Assembly: GCF_007293315.1 (NCBI RefSeq)
Contig: NZ_VLXZ01000019.1
Location: forward strand, 1-49,756
Direction of reading: 5' to 3'
DNA from: Alkalicoccobacillus porphyridii
Lineage (GTDB): Bacteria > Bacillota > Bacilli > Bacillales > Bacillaceae_D
Length of the DNA stretch: 49,756 nucleotides
Shown: piece after piece, positions 34,077 through 41,316 of the stretch
How positions within the stretch are numbered: position 1 is the first letter of the stretch
Layout of the letters: each line of letters starts with the position of its first letter
Program-made: the position numbers and the translations under genes
Notes under the pieces: generated by a model
What the model saw: only the letters and a program-made list of their open reading frames with translations
Told to the model about the DNA's origin: nothing
Database searches by the model: none

Positions 34077-34688
34077 TTAATAAAGCATGACACCTAATGG
34101 TCCATCGTCCAAGATGATTGGCTGTAGCTCATACACGGAAATTGGAAAGTACGTAAACCCATAGACATATGCCTGCAGTTCATAAAGATCAAAGTATAAG
34201 ACTAATGATTTATCTGCAATGTACCATTTTTGAGTGGCAGTTATGCCTGTGAATGGATTCAAGAGATCAAGCTGTCTTTGTTTGATCTGCTCTTCAATTA
34301 TTTTATTTAAAGTCTGCGTATAATAAACGCCTGGCTTAAACAAATCTCCTAGCTGATAGATCTCGCCCGTTGTGATATTCATCGTTAATGTTTCTTGAAT
34401 CGTCATCCCATGGGCCCCACCGCTGAAATAATATAAGCGATTCATCAGGCTAAGGATATCCCTTTGATTATTCTTTAACTCGTACCCGCCTGTTAATGTG
34501 GTCTGACGTGGTGGATCTGCATAGCCCGACTCTTTAATCATGTCATGAACCTGGACATTTACCGCTTGATTTAGCTGGTGCTGAACTACTAAAGAAGAGA
34601 GTCCAGAAATCTCCGGATAAAAAATATCCAATCTTGGCGAGAGCATATGTCTAGTAATAATTGAAGCCGGAAGCATTGTAGTATTCAT
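34077..34688 (-). CDS. DUF4163/DUF3298-like protein without a signal peptide
   Basis: The 203-residue protein resembles the DUF4163 plus DUF3298 pair seen in RsiV and in the N-terminal part of PdaC: YPEISGLS...QHQLNQAVNVQVHDMI, then LTMNITTGEIYQLGDLFKPG near 105, and YFDLYELQAYVYGFTYFPI near 170. Relatives are usually exported or membrane-anchored, but here no signal peptide or helix precedes the domain. Either it acts in the cytosol or it has lost its leader; no better upstream start is visible. Its function is unknown. Confidence 0.75.
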   Translation of the reverse strand: MNTTMLPASIITRHMLSPRLDIFYPEISGLSSLVVQHQLNQAVNVQVHDMIKESGYADPPRQTTLTGGYELKNNQRDILSLMNRLYYFSGGAHGMTIQETLTMNITTGEIYQLGDLFKPGVYYTQTLNKIIEEQIKQRQLDLLNPFTGITATQKWYIADKSLVLYFDLYELQAYVYGFTYFPISVYELQPIILDDGPLGVMLY

Positions 34689-34760
34689 GCCTGCACATCC
34701 TTTTTGGCTTTTGGTAGATGTGTATGCATGTGATATGCAATTAATCCTTTGAAATAGGAG

Positions 34761-34968
34761 GCCACTGAAAAAGTCATCTAGTAATGAGCTTATGTACCGC
34801 TACAGGAGAACCCTACGCTTTCCGCGGGAACGGCCTCAGCCCTCGAAGCGGAAAACCACCACTTCAATGTCTTCAGACTCGTTCTGTTCCGCAGGAGTCT
34901 ACGGGTTCTCCTTCCGCTAACGTTCTGACCTAAACAATTGAAGAAAGTAAGATCATTTATCAGTAACC
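34761..34968 (+). repeat. MITE-like dispersed repeat, copy D
   Basis: This copy of about 208 bp runs from GCCACTGAAAAAGTCAT to TTTATCAGTAACC. The core from 34798 to 34930 is nearly identical to copy A. The left gap in the first 35 bp accounts for the shorter length. It is followed directly by an E2 element. Confidence 0.9.
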
Positions 34969-34974
34969 TAAATG

Positions 34975-35053
34975 AAAAGGTTAATTGAGATAATTGGCAG
35001 AGCCAGATTAGCTCAGGACTCCCGCGGTAAGCGTGCCCGCAATTTCGGGAGCT
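34975..35053 (+). repeat. Dispersed element E2, copy beside MITE-like copy D
   Basis: AAAAGGTTAATTGAGATAAT, CCAGATTAGCTCAGGA and CCCGCGGTAAGCGTG...TTTCGGGAGCTTA match the solitary copy at 19868-19943 and the inverse copy at 31067-31155. Confidence 0.75.
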
Positions 35054-35106
35054 TAGCCGAAGATACTAACTCCTTACCTTATCTATCCACTAGATTGTGA
35101 AACGTT

Positions 35107-35135
35107 AAAAACCCGCCAAAACTCAGCGGGTTTTT
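35107..35135 (-). terminator. Terminator of metE
   Basis: AAAACCCGC pairs with GCGGGTTTT, with T-run on the minus strand. It lies 10 bp after the metE stop. Confidence 0.9.
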
Positions 35136-35144
35136 CTATCTTTA

Positions 35145-37436
35145 TTATTCTGGTGAGGTGACGTATTGCTTACGTGCTTCTTTTGCTGCATTCACCATGA
35201 CTCTTAAGGCTTCAACGGTTTCTTTTTCTTTTCTTGTTTTTAAGCCGCAGTCTGGGTTGATCCAGAATAGCTTAGGATCAAGGACAGATAGTGCGCGACT
35301 AATGTTACGGTCAATTTCCTCTTGAGCTGGCACACGCGGGCTGTGAATATCATATACCCCAAGGCCGATCCCTTTGTTATACGTAAAGTCTTCAAAGGCC
35401 GAAATTAATTCACCGTGGCTGCGTGACGTTTCAATTGAAATGACATCTGCATCTAACGCGTCAATTGATTCAATGATTGCTTCAAAGTCTGAATAGCACA
35501 TATGCGTGTGAATTTGTGTTTGCGTCTGTACTGTATTAGTGGATAGACGGAACGCACCTACCGATTGATCTAAATACGCTTTTGTTTTGCTTGGTTTTAA
35601 AGGAAGACCTTCACGGATCGCAGGCTCATCTACCTGTATCACACCAATTTCTTCTCGCTCAAGCTCCTCTACCTCTTTACGCAATGCAAGGGCAATCTGA
35701 TTTACGACCTGACCCTCTGGAATATCTGTACGTGGGAATGACCAGTTGAAAATAGTCACTGGACCTGTCAGCATTCCTTTTACCGGACGTTTTGTTTGGC
35801 GTTGTGCGTAAGCAGTTTCTTTTACTGTCATCGGCTTAACAAAAGCGACGTCTCCATAAATAATTGGTGGTTTCACGCAACGCGATCCGTATGATTGAAC
35901 CCAACCAAACTTAGTGAATTGGAAGCCTGCTAGCTTCTCACCAAAAAATTCTACCATGTCGGTCCGTTCAAATTCACCGTGAACCAGCACATCCAAATCA
36001 AGCTCTTCTTGAATTTTAATCCACTTATCAATTTCATCTCGGATAAACTTCTCATAGTCCTCGGAATTAAGCTCGCCTTTTCTCCATTTCAAACGTTGTT
36101 GACGCACTTCCTTCGTTTGTGGGAAGCTGCCAATCGTTGTTGTTGGTAAAAGCGGCAGCTGATACTTCTCCTGCTGAATGCGAAGTCGTTCTGGTGCATC
36201 AATGGTACGTGTAGGAATCTCTTCACTAATCGTTGCAAGCACAGAACGAACCTCTTCATTATTACGACTAGACGATTCATTTAAAGCTTTAACCGCTGCA
36301 GAGCTTTTTTCGAGACTCTCTTCATCCTGCTCATCATTTGCTACCTTTGTTAAAGCAACAAGCTCCTGAAGCTTCTCATCTGCAAACGCAATGCCCTCTT
36401 TCAAAAGCTCTGGCAGCTCTGTTTCCAGTTCAACGGTTACAGGGACATGAAGCAAACTACACGACGGTTGAAGAATGAGCTGTCCTTCTCCAACAATGAC
36501 AGAAAGCTGATCAACGATGTCCTTTACTTCTTTAAGGTCAGCACGCCAGATATTGCGTCCATCAATAATTCCTGCTGCAAGTACCTTACCAGTTGGAAAC
36601 CCAAATTTCTTTACCTGTTCTAGCGACACCCCTTCATCATGAACAAAATCTAGTCCAAGTCCTTGAACAGGAAGATTCACTACAGCCTCATAATCATCAA
36701 TGGCTTCAAAATAAGTTTGTAATAATATATTTAAGCTTGGAGCTGCGACATCAAGCTGCGCATACACTTCCTGTAACAAATCAAGATCTTCATTAGAAAC
36801 CTGACCATTTAAGAATGGCTCCTCAATTTGTACCCAATCTGCATCTGCTTCCTCTAATTCTTTTAATAACGTCGCATATAAAGGAATAAACGAACGTACC
36901 AATTCCTGCTCGGATTGACCCGTTAGATTTTTTGATAGCTTCACAAAACTAACTGGTCCAATAATGACAGGCTTTGTTTTTGTACCTAGCTCTTCTTTTG
37001 CTTCGTTAAATAGCTCCAAGACACGATTATGTACAAGCGATGTTGGAGGTGTACTAATTTCAGGCACAATATAGTGATAATTTGTGTTATACCACTTTGT
37101 CATCTCAGCAGCCACTGCGGAATCAGTTCCACGCGCAATCGCAAAATAGGTGGTTACATCCACTTTTCCTCCGTTATAATCAAAGCGATCCGGCACAAGC
37201 CCAAATGAAACAGCCGTATCAAGCACCTGATCATAGAAGCTGAAATCACCTACAGGAACTAAATCAATGCCTGCTTCTGTTTGTTTTTTAATATTTGTCA
37301 GTCTAATGCTTTTTAGAGACTCCAATAAATCTTGTTCTGAAATGTTACCTGCCCAAAATTGTTCAAGGCTTTTCTTCCATTCTCTTTTTTCACCAATACG
37401 TGGATACCCAATGTTTGAACTTCTTACTTTTGGCAT
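35145..37436 (-). CDS. metE: Cobalamin-independent methionine synthase MetE
   Basis: This 763-residue enzyme transfers a methyl group from 5-methyltetrahydropteroyl-triglutamate to homocysteine, the last step of methionine synthesis. The N-terminal half begins [17 protein letters not shown]. The C-terminal catalytic half carries [14 protein letters not shown] near residue 430 and the zinc ligands in HMCYSDF near 640 and in NPDCGLKTR near 725. The start is ATG at 37436 with GGAGT 7 bp upstream; an ATG at 37457 lacks a site. Transcription is controlled by a SAM-I riboswitch in the leader, so it is shut off when SAM is plentiful. Confidence 0.97.
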   Translation of the reverse strand: MPKVRSSNIGYPRIGEKREWKKSLEQFWAGNISEQDLLESLKSIRLTNIKKQTEAGIDLVPVGDFSFYDQVLDTAVSFGLVPDRFDYNGGKVDVTTYFAIARGTDSAVAAEMTKWYNTNYHYIVPEISTPPTSLVHNRVLELFNEAKEELGTKTKPVIIGPVSFVKLSKNLTGQSEQELVRSFIPLYATLLKELEEADADWVQIEEPFLNGQVSNEDLDLLQEVYAQLDVAAPSLNILLQTYFEAIDDYEAVVNLPVQGLGLDFVHDEGVSLEQVKKFGFPTGKVLAAGIIDGRNIWRADLKEVKDIVDQLSVIVGEGQLILQPSCSLLHVPVTVELETELPELLKEGIAFADEKLQELVALTKVANDEQDEESLEKSSAAVKALNESSSRNNEEVRSVLATISEEIPTRTIDAPERLRIQQEKYQLPLLPTTTIGSFPQTKEVRQQRLKWRKGELNSEDYEKFIRDEIDKWIKIQEELDLDVLVHGEFERTDMVEFFGEKLAGFQFTKFGWVQSYGSRCVKPPIIYGDVAFVKPMTVKETAYAQRQTKRPVKGMLTGPVTIFNWSFPRTDIPEGQVVNQIALALRKEVEELEREEIGVIQVDEPAIREGLPLKPSKTKAYLDQSVGAFRLSTNTVQTQTQIHTHMCYSDFEAIIESIDALDADVISIETSRSHGELISAFEDFTYNKGIGLGVYDIHSPRVPAQEEIDRNISRALSVLDPKLFWINPDCGLKTRKEKETVEALRVMVNAAKEARKQYVTSPE

Positions 37437-37512
37437 GTTCTCACTCCTCATCTTCATCTCTCAACTTAACAAACTCAAATTCCAAACCACCTTAGCAGAT
37501 TCACTTAAAGGG

Positions 37513-37678
37513 AAATAAAAAATGCCCCCTTCAAAAAAAGAAAGAGGCATTGAATCATCTCAATAATCGTTCCCCTTATCTTTCAAAGTGTCTCCACCTT
37601 GCTGGATTTAGCACCTTTTCATTCTGAATGGTTGCTGAAGCTTCATCGGGCCAGTCCCTCCGCCTCTCAATATAAGAG
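37513..37678 (-). promoter_or_regulatory. SAM-I (S-box) riboswitch with terminator, metE leader
   Basis: The minus strand shows the conserved S-box elements in order: CTCTTAT closing P1 at 37678, GAGAGGCGGAGGGACTGGCC, then CGATGAAGC, CAGCAACC, AAGGTGCTAAATCC and GCAAGGTGGAGACA, with GATAAG closing P1 near 37572. The aptamer is thus 37572-37678. A terminator hairpin (AATGCC with GGCATT) and a T-rich tail follow at 37513-37552. SAM binding would favour the terminator and stop metE expression. Confidence 0.96.
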
Positions 37679-37708
37679 CGTTACATTTTGTTATGTTGAA
37701 TTGAGTCT

Positions 37709-37737
37709 ACTTTAGCATGTGACAATCAGACTGTCAA
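37709..37737 (-). promoter_or_regulatory. Sigma-A promoter of metE
   Basis: TTGACA at 37732-37737 and TAAAGT at 37709-37714 are separated by 17 bp on the minus strand. The predicted transcript begins near 37701, just upstream of the riboswitch. Confidence 0.8.
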
Positions 37738-37840
37738 AACAATTTTGAACATTTGCGTTTTTTCGTCAGAATTTGCAATCCTAAAGTCACCTATGTCAAA
37801 ATCAAATAGTTCCATAAAAAAGTAAGAAAGGTGTGAATGT

Positions 37841-39310
37841 ATGTCTGAGGAACAAGCAGTACAACCGACCTATCCAAGGCGAGCAAAAATTGGCCTGATT
37901 TTAGGTCCATCCTTATTTTTATTGGCTTATTTTCTGATCCCATCTAGCCAACTAGATCATGCACCAAGATTTGTTCTAGCTATCACTCTATTAATTGCTA
38001 CATTCTGGGTGACAGAAGCTATTCCAATGGCCGTCACATCATTGATCCCACTTGTAGTCATTCCTTTAGTTGGAGCAACTGACATAGATACCATCGCCGC
38101 TTCTTATAGTAGCCCAACTATTTTTATGTATGGTGGAGGATTTGTCATTGCAATCGCGTTGCAGAAATGGAATTTACATAGACGCATTGCACTAAATATT
38201 ATTGACATGATAGGAACTCAAAGTCAGCGGATTGTTTTAGGGATCATCATCTCTACTGCATTTCTATCACTCTTTGTATCAAATGCTGCAACCGCTTTAA
38301 TGATGCTTCCAGTTGCCCTAGCTTTAATTTCCGAGGTCAAGGAAAAAGAAATCCTAACTGGAAAAAGCCTAACTCATTTTTCTAAGAGTATCCTACTTTC
38401 CGTCGCATATGCGGCAACCATTGGTGGACTTGCCACACTTGTCGCAGCTGTACCAAACGCTCTATTTGCAGAGATCGCCAGGACACAGCTAGATCGCACC
38501 GTCGCCTTCTACGAATGGCTACTATTTGCCGGACCAGTAGCATTAATCATGCTCGTATTCTTATATTTTTACTTAACAAAAATGAAATTTAAAGTAGACT
38601 CTACAAATCAAGACCAAACGATAGATTTTATAAAAAAAGATAAAAAGAATCTTGGCAAGATGTCGAGAGATGAAATCTGGGTGGCCATCGTGTTCGGAAT
38701 AACCGTATTCCTTTGGGTATTTAAAACCCTGGTGTTCCCTGATCACATTGCTGATAATATGCACGACGGTGCCATCTCAGTATTTGGAGCAATCTCACTA
38801 TTCTTCATACCTAGCACCAAAAAAGGGGAACGATTGCTTGAGTGGAGGGATTTAAAAGAGCTCCCTTGGAACGTCCTTATCTTATTTGGTGGAGGACTCG
38901 CTCTAGCATCAAGCTTTGGAGCATCCGGACTTAACGACTGGATCGGTGACACGCTTCAACTATTAGAAGCATTCACCCCATTTATCATCATTCTTTTATT
39001 AGTCGTGATTGTTCTCTCAATCACTGAAATTCTATCTAATACTGCTGTGGCAAACCTCGTTCTTCCACTATGCGTGGGGTTAGGAATTGCCGTTGGTTTG
39101 GATCCATTAATCCTCATGGCGGCAGCTGCCTTATCTGCGGGATCCTGTTATATGCTACCTGTAGCTACACCTCCCAACACGGCTGTGTTTAGCGCCGGAG
39201 TGTTAGATGTAGCGGACATGGCCAAAGCCGGTGTTTGGCTTAACATCTTCTCCGTAATAGTGATTACGTTGGCCGTCTATTTCTGGATGCCGATCGTGTT
39301 TGGATTGTAA
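37841..39310 (+). CDS. DASS-family sodium:dicarboxylate (C4) symporter
   Basis: The 489-residue transporter has about 11 or more hydrophobic segments and belongs to the divalent anion:Na+ symporter family (SdcS/NaDC/CitT group). The two inverted SNT signatures are visible: SNAATALMMLPVA near residue 147 and SNTAVANLVLPL near 405. Also present are TEAIPMAVTSLIP near 58 and the closing PVATPPNTAVF near 447. Likely substrates are succinate, fumarate or malate with sodium. AAAGGTG lies about 8 bp before the ATG. Downstream, the first 39-kb phased array begins within a few tens of bases of the stop. Confidence 0.93.
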   Translation: MSEEQAVQPTYPRRAKIGLILGPSLFLLAYFLIPSSQLDHAPRFVLAITLLIATFWVTEAIPMAVTSLIPLVVIPLVGATDIDTIAASYSSPTIFMYGGGFVIAIALQKWNLHRRIALNIIDMIGTQSQRIVLGIIISTAFLSLFVSNAATALMMLPVALALISEVKEKEILTGKSLTHFSKSILLSVAYAATIGGLATLVAAVPNALFAEIARTQLDRTVAFYEWLLFAGPVALIMLVFLYFYLTKMKFKVDSTNQDQTIDFIKKDKKNLGKMSRDEIWVAIVFGITVFLWVFKTLVFPDHIADNMHDGAISVFGAISLFFIPSTKKGERLLEWRDLKELPWNVLILFGGGLALASSFGASGLNDWIGDTLQLLEAFTPFIIILLLVVIVLSITEILSNTAVANLVLPLCVGLGIAVGLDPLILMAAAALSAGSCYMLPVATPPNTAVFSAGVLDVADMAKAGVWLNIFSVIVITLAVYFWMPIVFGL

Positions 39311-39350
39311 AAAGAGCTGCAAGCTTTTTGCTAAAAGATTTGAGTTAAAG

Positions 39351-39668
39351 AGTAAGAGCATGCGGTTCTGTTTCCAAAAAGATTCGGACGATCTCGAAGT
39401 GCAATGGCTCTCTTACCAAGATCCATAAGCTTTTAGCAAGAAGTTCTGGCCCATCACCAAGAGCAATAGCTCTTTTACCAAGAGCCACATGCTCTTAGCA
39501 AGAAGTTCTGGCTCATCTCCAAGAGCAATGGCTCTTTTACCAAGACCCACACGCTCTTAGCAAGAAGTTCTGGCTCATCACCAAGAGCAATGGCTCTCTT
39601 ACCAAGATCCACATGCTCTTAGCAAGAAGTTCTGACTCATTATCAAGAACAACGGCTCCTTTACCAAG
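39351..39668 (+). repeat. Helically phased ACCAAG array, 13 clear units (left of the nucleotidyltransferase-like gene)
   Basis: ACCAAG, or AGCAAG/TCCAAG/ATCAAG variants, start at 39415, 39435, 39456, 39477, 39497, 39518, 39539, 39559, 39580, 39601, 39621, 39642 and 39663. The steps are 20-21-21 repeated four times without exception, a 62-bp superunit. Degenerate units fit the same register at 39373 (TCCAAA) and 39394 (TCGAAG). Between units the sequence varies, with frequent GAGC and GCTCTT. The array fills the gap from the transporter stop to the next gene's ribosome site. Confidence 0.95.
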
Positions 39669-39692
39669 AGGAGCCTCTTTATGGAGGGGTAA

Positions 39693-40187
39693 ATGGATAA
39701 TTACAAGTATATCGAGTTTTTAAAAATTGCAAAAAAACTAAATGAATATGAAATTATACCGTTATTAATGGGTTCAGTAGGTTTAGAGGTCGTTACAGGA
39801 AAGAGTTGGGATGCTTCAGACTTAGATATTCATGTACCCGGTGATAAAAGAGGGTGGGAAGTATCGCCCGAATTAAATATTTACAACTGGAATGAAATAG
39901 TAAACATGATGAATTCAATGCAATACACTTTAATTGATTTGCATGAGCACCAGTTCTCTAAAGGCGGTCTTTCCGTTGAATTTGGCATTATCGATACGCT
40001 ACCCAGTTTTGCAGGAGTGCAATTAGAGGATGTAAAAATGCATCAAGTGGAAAAAGTGAAATTTTATTTATTAAATCCTCATCAATATTTACGTGTTTAT
40101 GAGTCTTCATTTAAGGATAGTTATCGAGCCAATAAAAATAATAATAAAGATGTGAAAAAGATCAATTTCTTAAAAACAATCATATAA
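39693..40187 (+). CDS. Nucleotidyltransferase-like protein
   Basis: The 164-residue protein starts at an ATG with GGAGGGG upstream. LLMGSVGLEVVTG near residue 25, followed by SDLDIHVPG near 43 and a later acidic strand SVEFGIID near 91, resembles the GS...DxD core of MNT/aminoglycoside-type nucleotidyltransferases. It may be a substrate-modifying enzyme or an inactive relative; the usual third carboxylate is uncertain. It is AT-rich and lies between two blocks of the phased array, as though inserted into a once continuous array. The nearest terminator is 350 bp downstream. Confidence 0.72.
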   Translation: MDNYKYIEFLKIAKKLNEYEIIPLLMGSVGLEVVTGKSWDASDLDIHVPGDKRGWEVSPELNIYNWNEIVNMMNSMQYTLIDLHEHQFSKGGLSVEFGIIDTLPSFAGVQLEDVKMHQVEKVKFYLLNPHQYLRVYESSFKDSYRANKNNNKDVKKINFLKTII

Positions 40188-40226
40188 GGCAGGCACACTT
40201 CTTTTATTAAGAAAAATGGATTAAAT

Positions 40227-40500
40227 AACAAGAACACGATCTGGTTTATCAAGAGCCAATCCGCTTTACCAAGAGGATTGCTCTTCTCGCCCAGAACAAT
40301 GACCTCTTTTCCAAGAACTAAACAGCCTTACCAAGAGGAGTGCTTTCCTAACCAAGAACAATAACCACTTTACCAAGAGCCATACCACCTTACCAAGACA
40401 CTCGCTCTCCTAACCCAGAACAACAAACACTTTACCAAGAGCCAGCCCCTCTTACCAAGAAACCCACACCCGTCACCAAGAACAATTCCATTTTTCCAAG
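40227..40500 (+). repeat. Helically phased ACCAAG array, 14 units (right of the nucleotidyltransferase-like gene)
   Basis: Units start at 40227, 40248, 40268, 40289, 40310, 40330, 40351, 40372, 40392, 40413, 40434, 40454, 40475 and 40495, mostly ACCAAG with ATCAAG, TCCAAG and ACCCAG variants. Every step is 20 or 21. Its register is not continuous with the array on the other side of the gene. It ends shortly before a strong plus-strand terminator. Confidence 0.94.
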
Positions 40501-40536
40501 AACCACCACTCCACACCCGCCAACCCCAGCAAACAG

Positions 40537-40573
40537 ATACCCCCTCCCACATAAGCGAGAGGGGGTATTTTTT
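40537..40573 (+). terminator. Plus-strand terminator at the end of the right array
   Basis: ATACCCCCTC pairs with GAGGGGGTAT, followed by TTTTTT on the plus strand. Any transcript from the nucleotidyltransferase-like gene would therefore run through the array before stopping. Confidence 0.85.
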
Positions 40574-41192
40574 ATTCGTCTTCCATCACTGGTATTTCAT
40601 GTTGCTGGTGCAATCTTGCAAAGTAGTCGAGGTGGTGAACCATTTTCTTGACTTGTTCCATGGTGAATTCATGCTTGTACCCTTCTGCCTCGATAAATGA
40701 TGGGCCTGGACCGGCTTCACCCACCCAGTAGGTTACGGTTTCTGGCGGCATTGTGAATCCGTTGTATGATAGTCCAAATAAAATGGATGAGATGGCGTGT
40801 TTAGCTCCATCTTCATTACCGGTGACAACCACTCCACCAACCTTATTATAATAAATAGGCTGACCTTTTTTGTTGGTTACACTTACGCTACCGTTAATTC
40901 GTTCCATTACTTTGGTCGCGATGCTTGATTTTTCACCCATCCAAATGGGTGTACCGATCACAACGATGTCCGCTTTTTTTATTTTTTCAATAATTTGCGG
41001 CCATTCATCGCCATCTCCTGCGTCGTCTACCACGCCATACGCTACCTGGTAGTCGGCTATTCTAACAGTCTCTGATGATATATTTCGTTGTTCCAGTCGT
41101 GTTGAGACTTCCTTTATTAATGCGTCCGTGTTTGATTCTCCCTCACTACTCTTTTTAAGTGAGCAGTTTAAAAATAATGCATGAATAGACAT
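40572..41192 (-). CDS. NAD(P)H-dependent flavodoxin-like reductase
   Basis: The 206-residue protein has a flavodoxin fold. The FMN phosphate-binding loop is LNCSLKKSSEGESNT near residue 7, and the classic GTPIWMGEKSS near 78 binds the flavin ring. GGVVVTGNEDGAKH near 118 is also typical of NADPH-dependent FMN reductase relatives. The electron acceptor is unknown. The frame extends to 41279, but the homologous start MSIHALFLN at 41192 follows AGGAGAGGTG. Confidence 0.88.
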   Translation of the reverse strand: MSIHALFLNCSLKKSSEGESNTDALIKEVSTRLEQRNISSETVRIADYQVAYGVVDDAGDGDEWPQIIEKIKKADIVVIGTPIWMGEKSSIATKVMERINGSVSVTNKKGQPIYYNKVGGVVVTGNEDGAKHAISSILFGLSYNGFTMPPETVTYWVGEAGPGPSFIEAEGYKHEFTMEQVKKMVHHLDYFARLHQQHEIPVMEDE

Positions 41193-41258
41193 AGACACCT
41201 CTCCTTTACCTGAGCTATCTACTGTATTACCGTATGCCCAAGGACTGAAACCTAAATC

Positions 41259-41293
41259 AAAAAAACCGAACGGACACATTTGTCCCGCTCGGA
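41259..41293 (-). terminator. Terminator of the gamma-glutamyltransferase gene
   Basis: CCGAACGGACA pairs with TGTCCCGCTCGG (imperfect, loop CATT), followed by TTTTTTT on the minus strand. Confidence 0.8.
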
Positions 41294-41316
41294 TCCTTGT
41301 TAATTCAGTATCTCTT

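Noticed and set aside
39415-40500. CRISPR array or integron-like attC series
   Set aside because: Same reasons as above; neither repeats of 25 bp or more, nor integrase or cassette genes are present.
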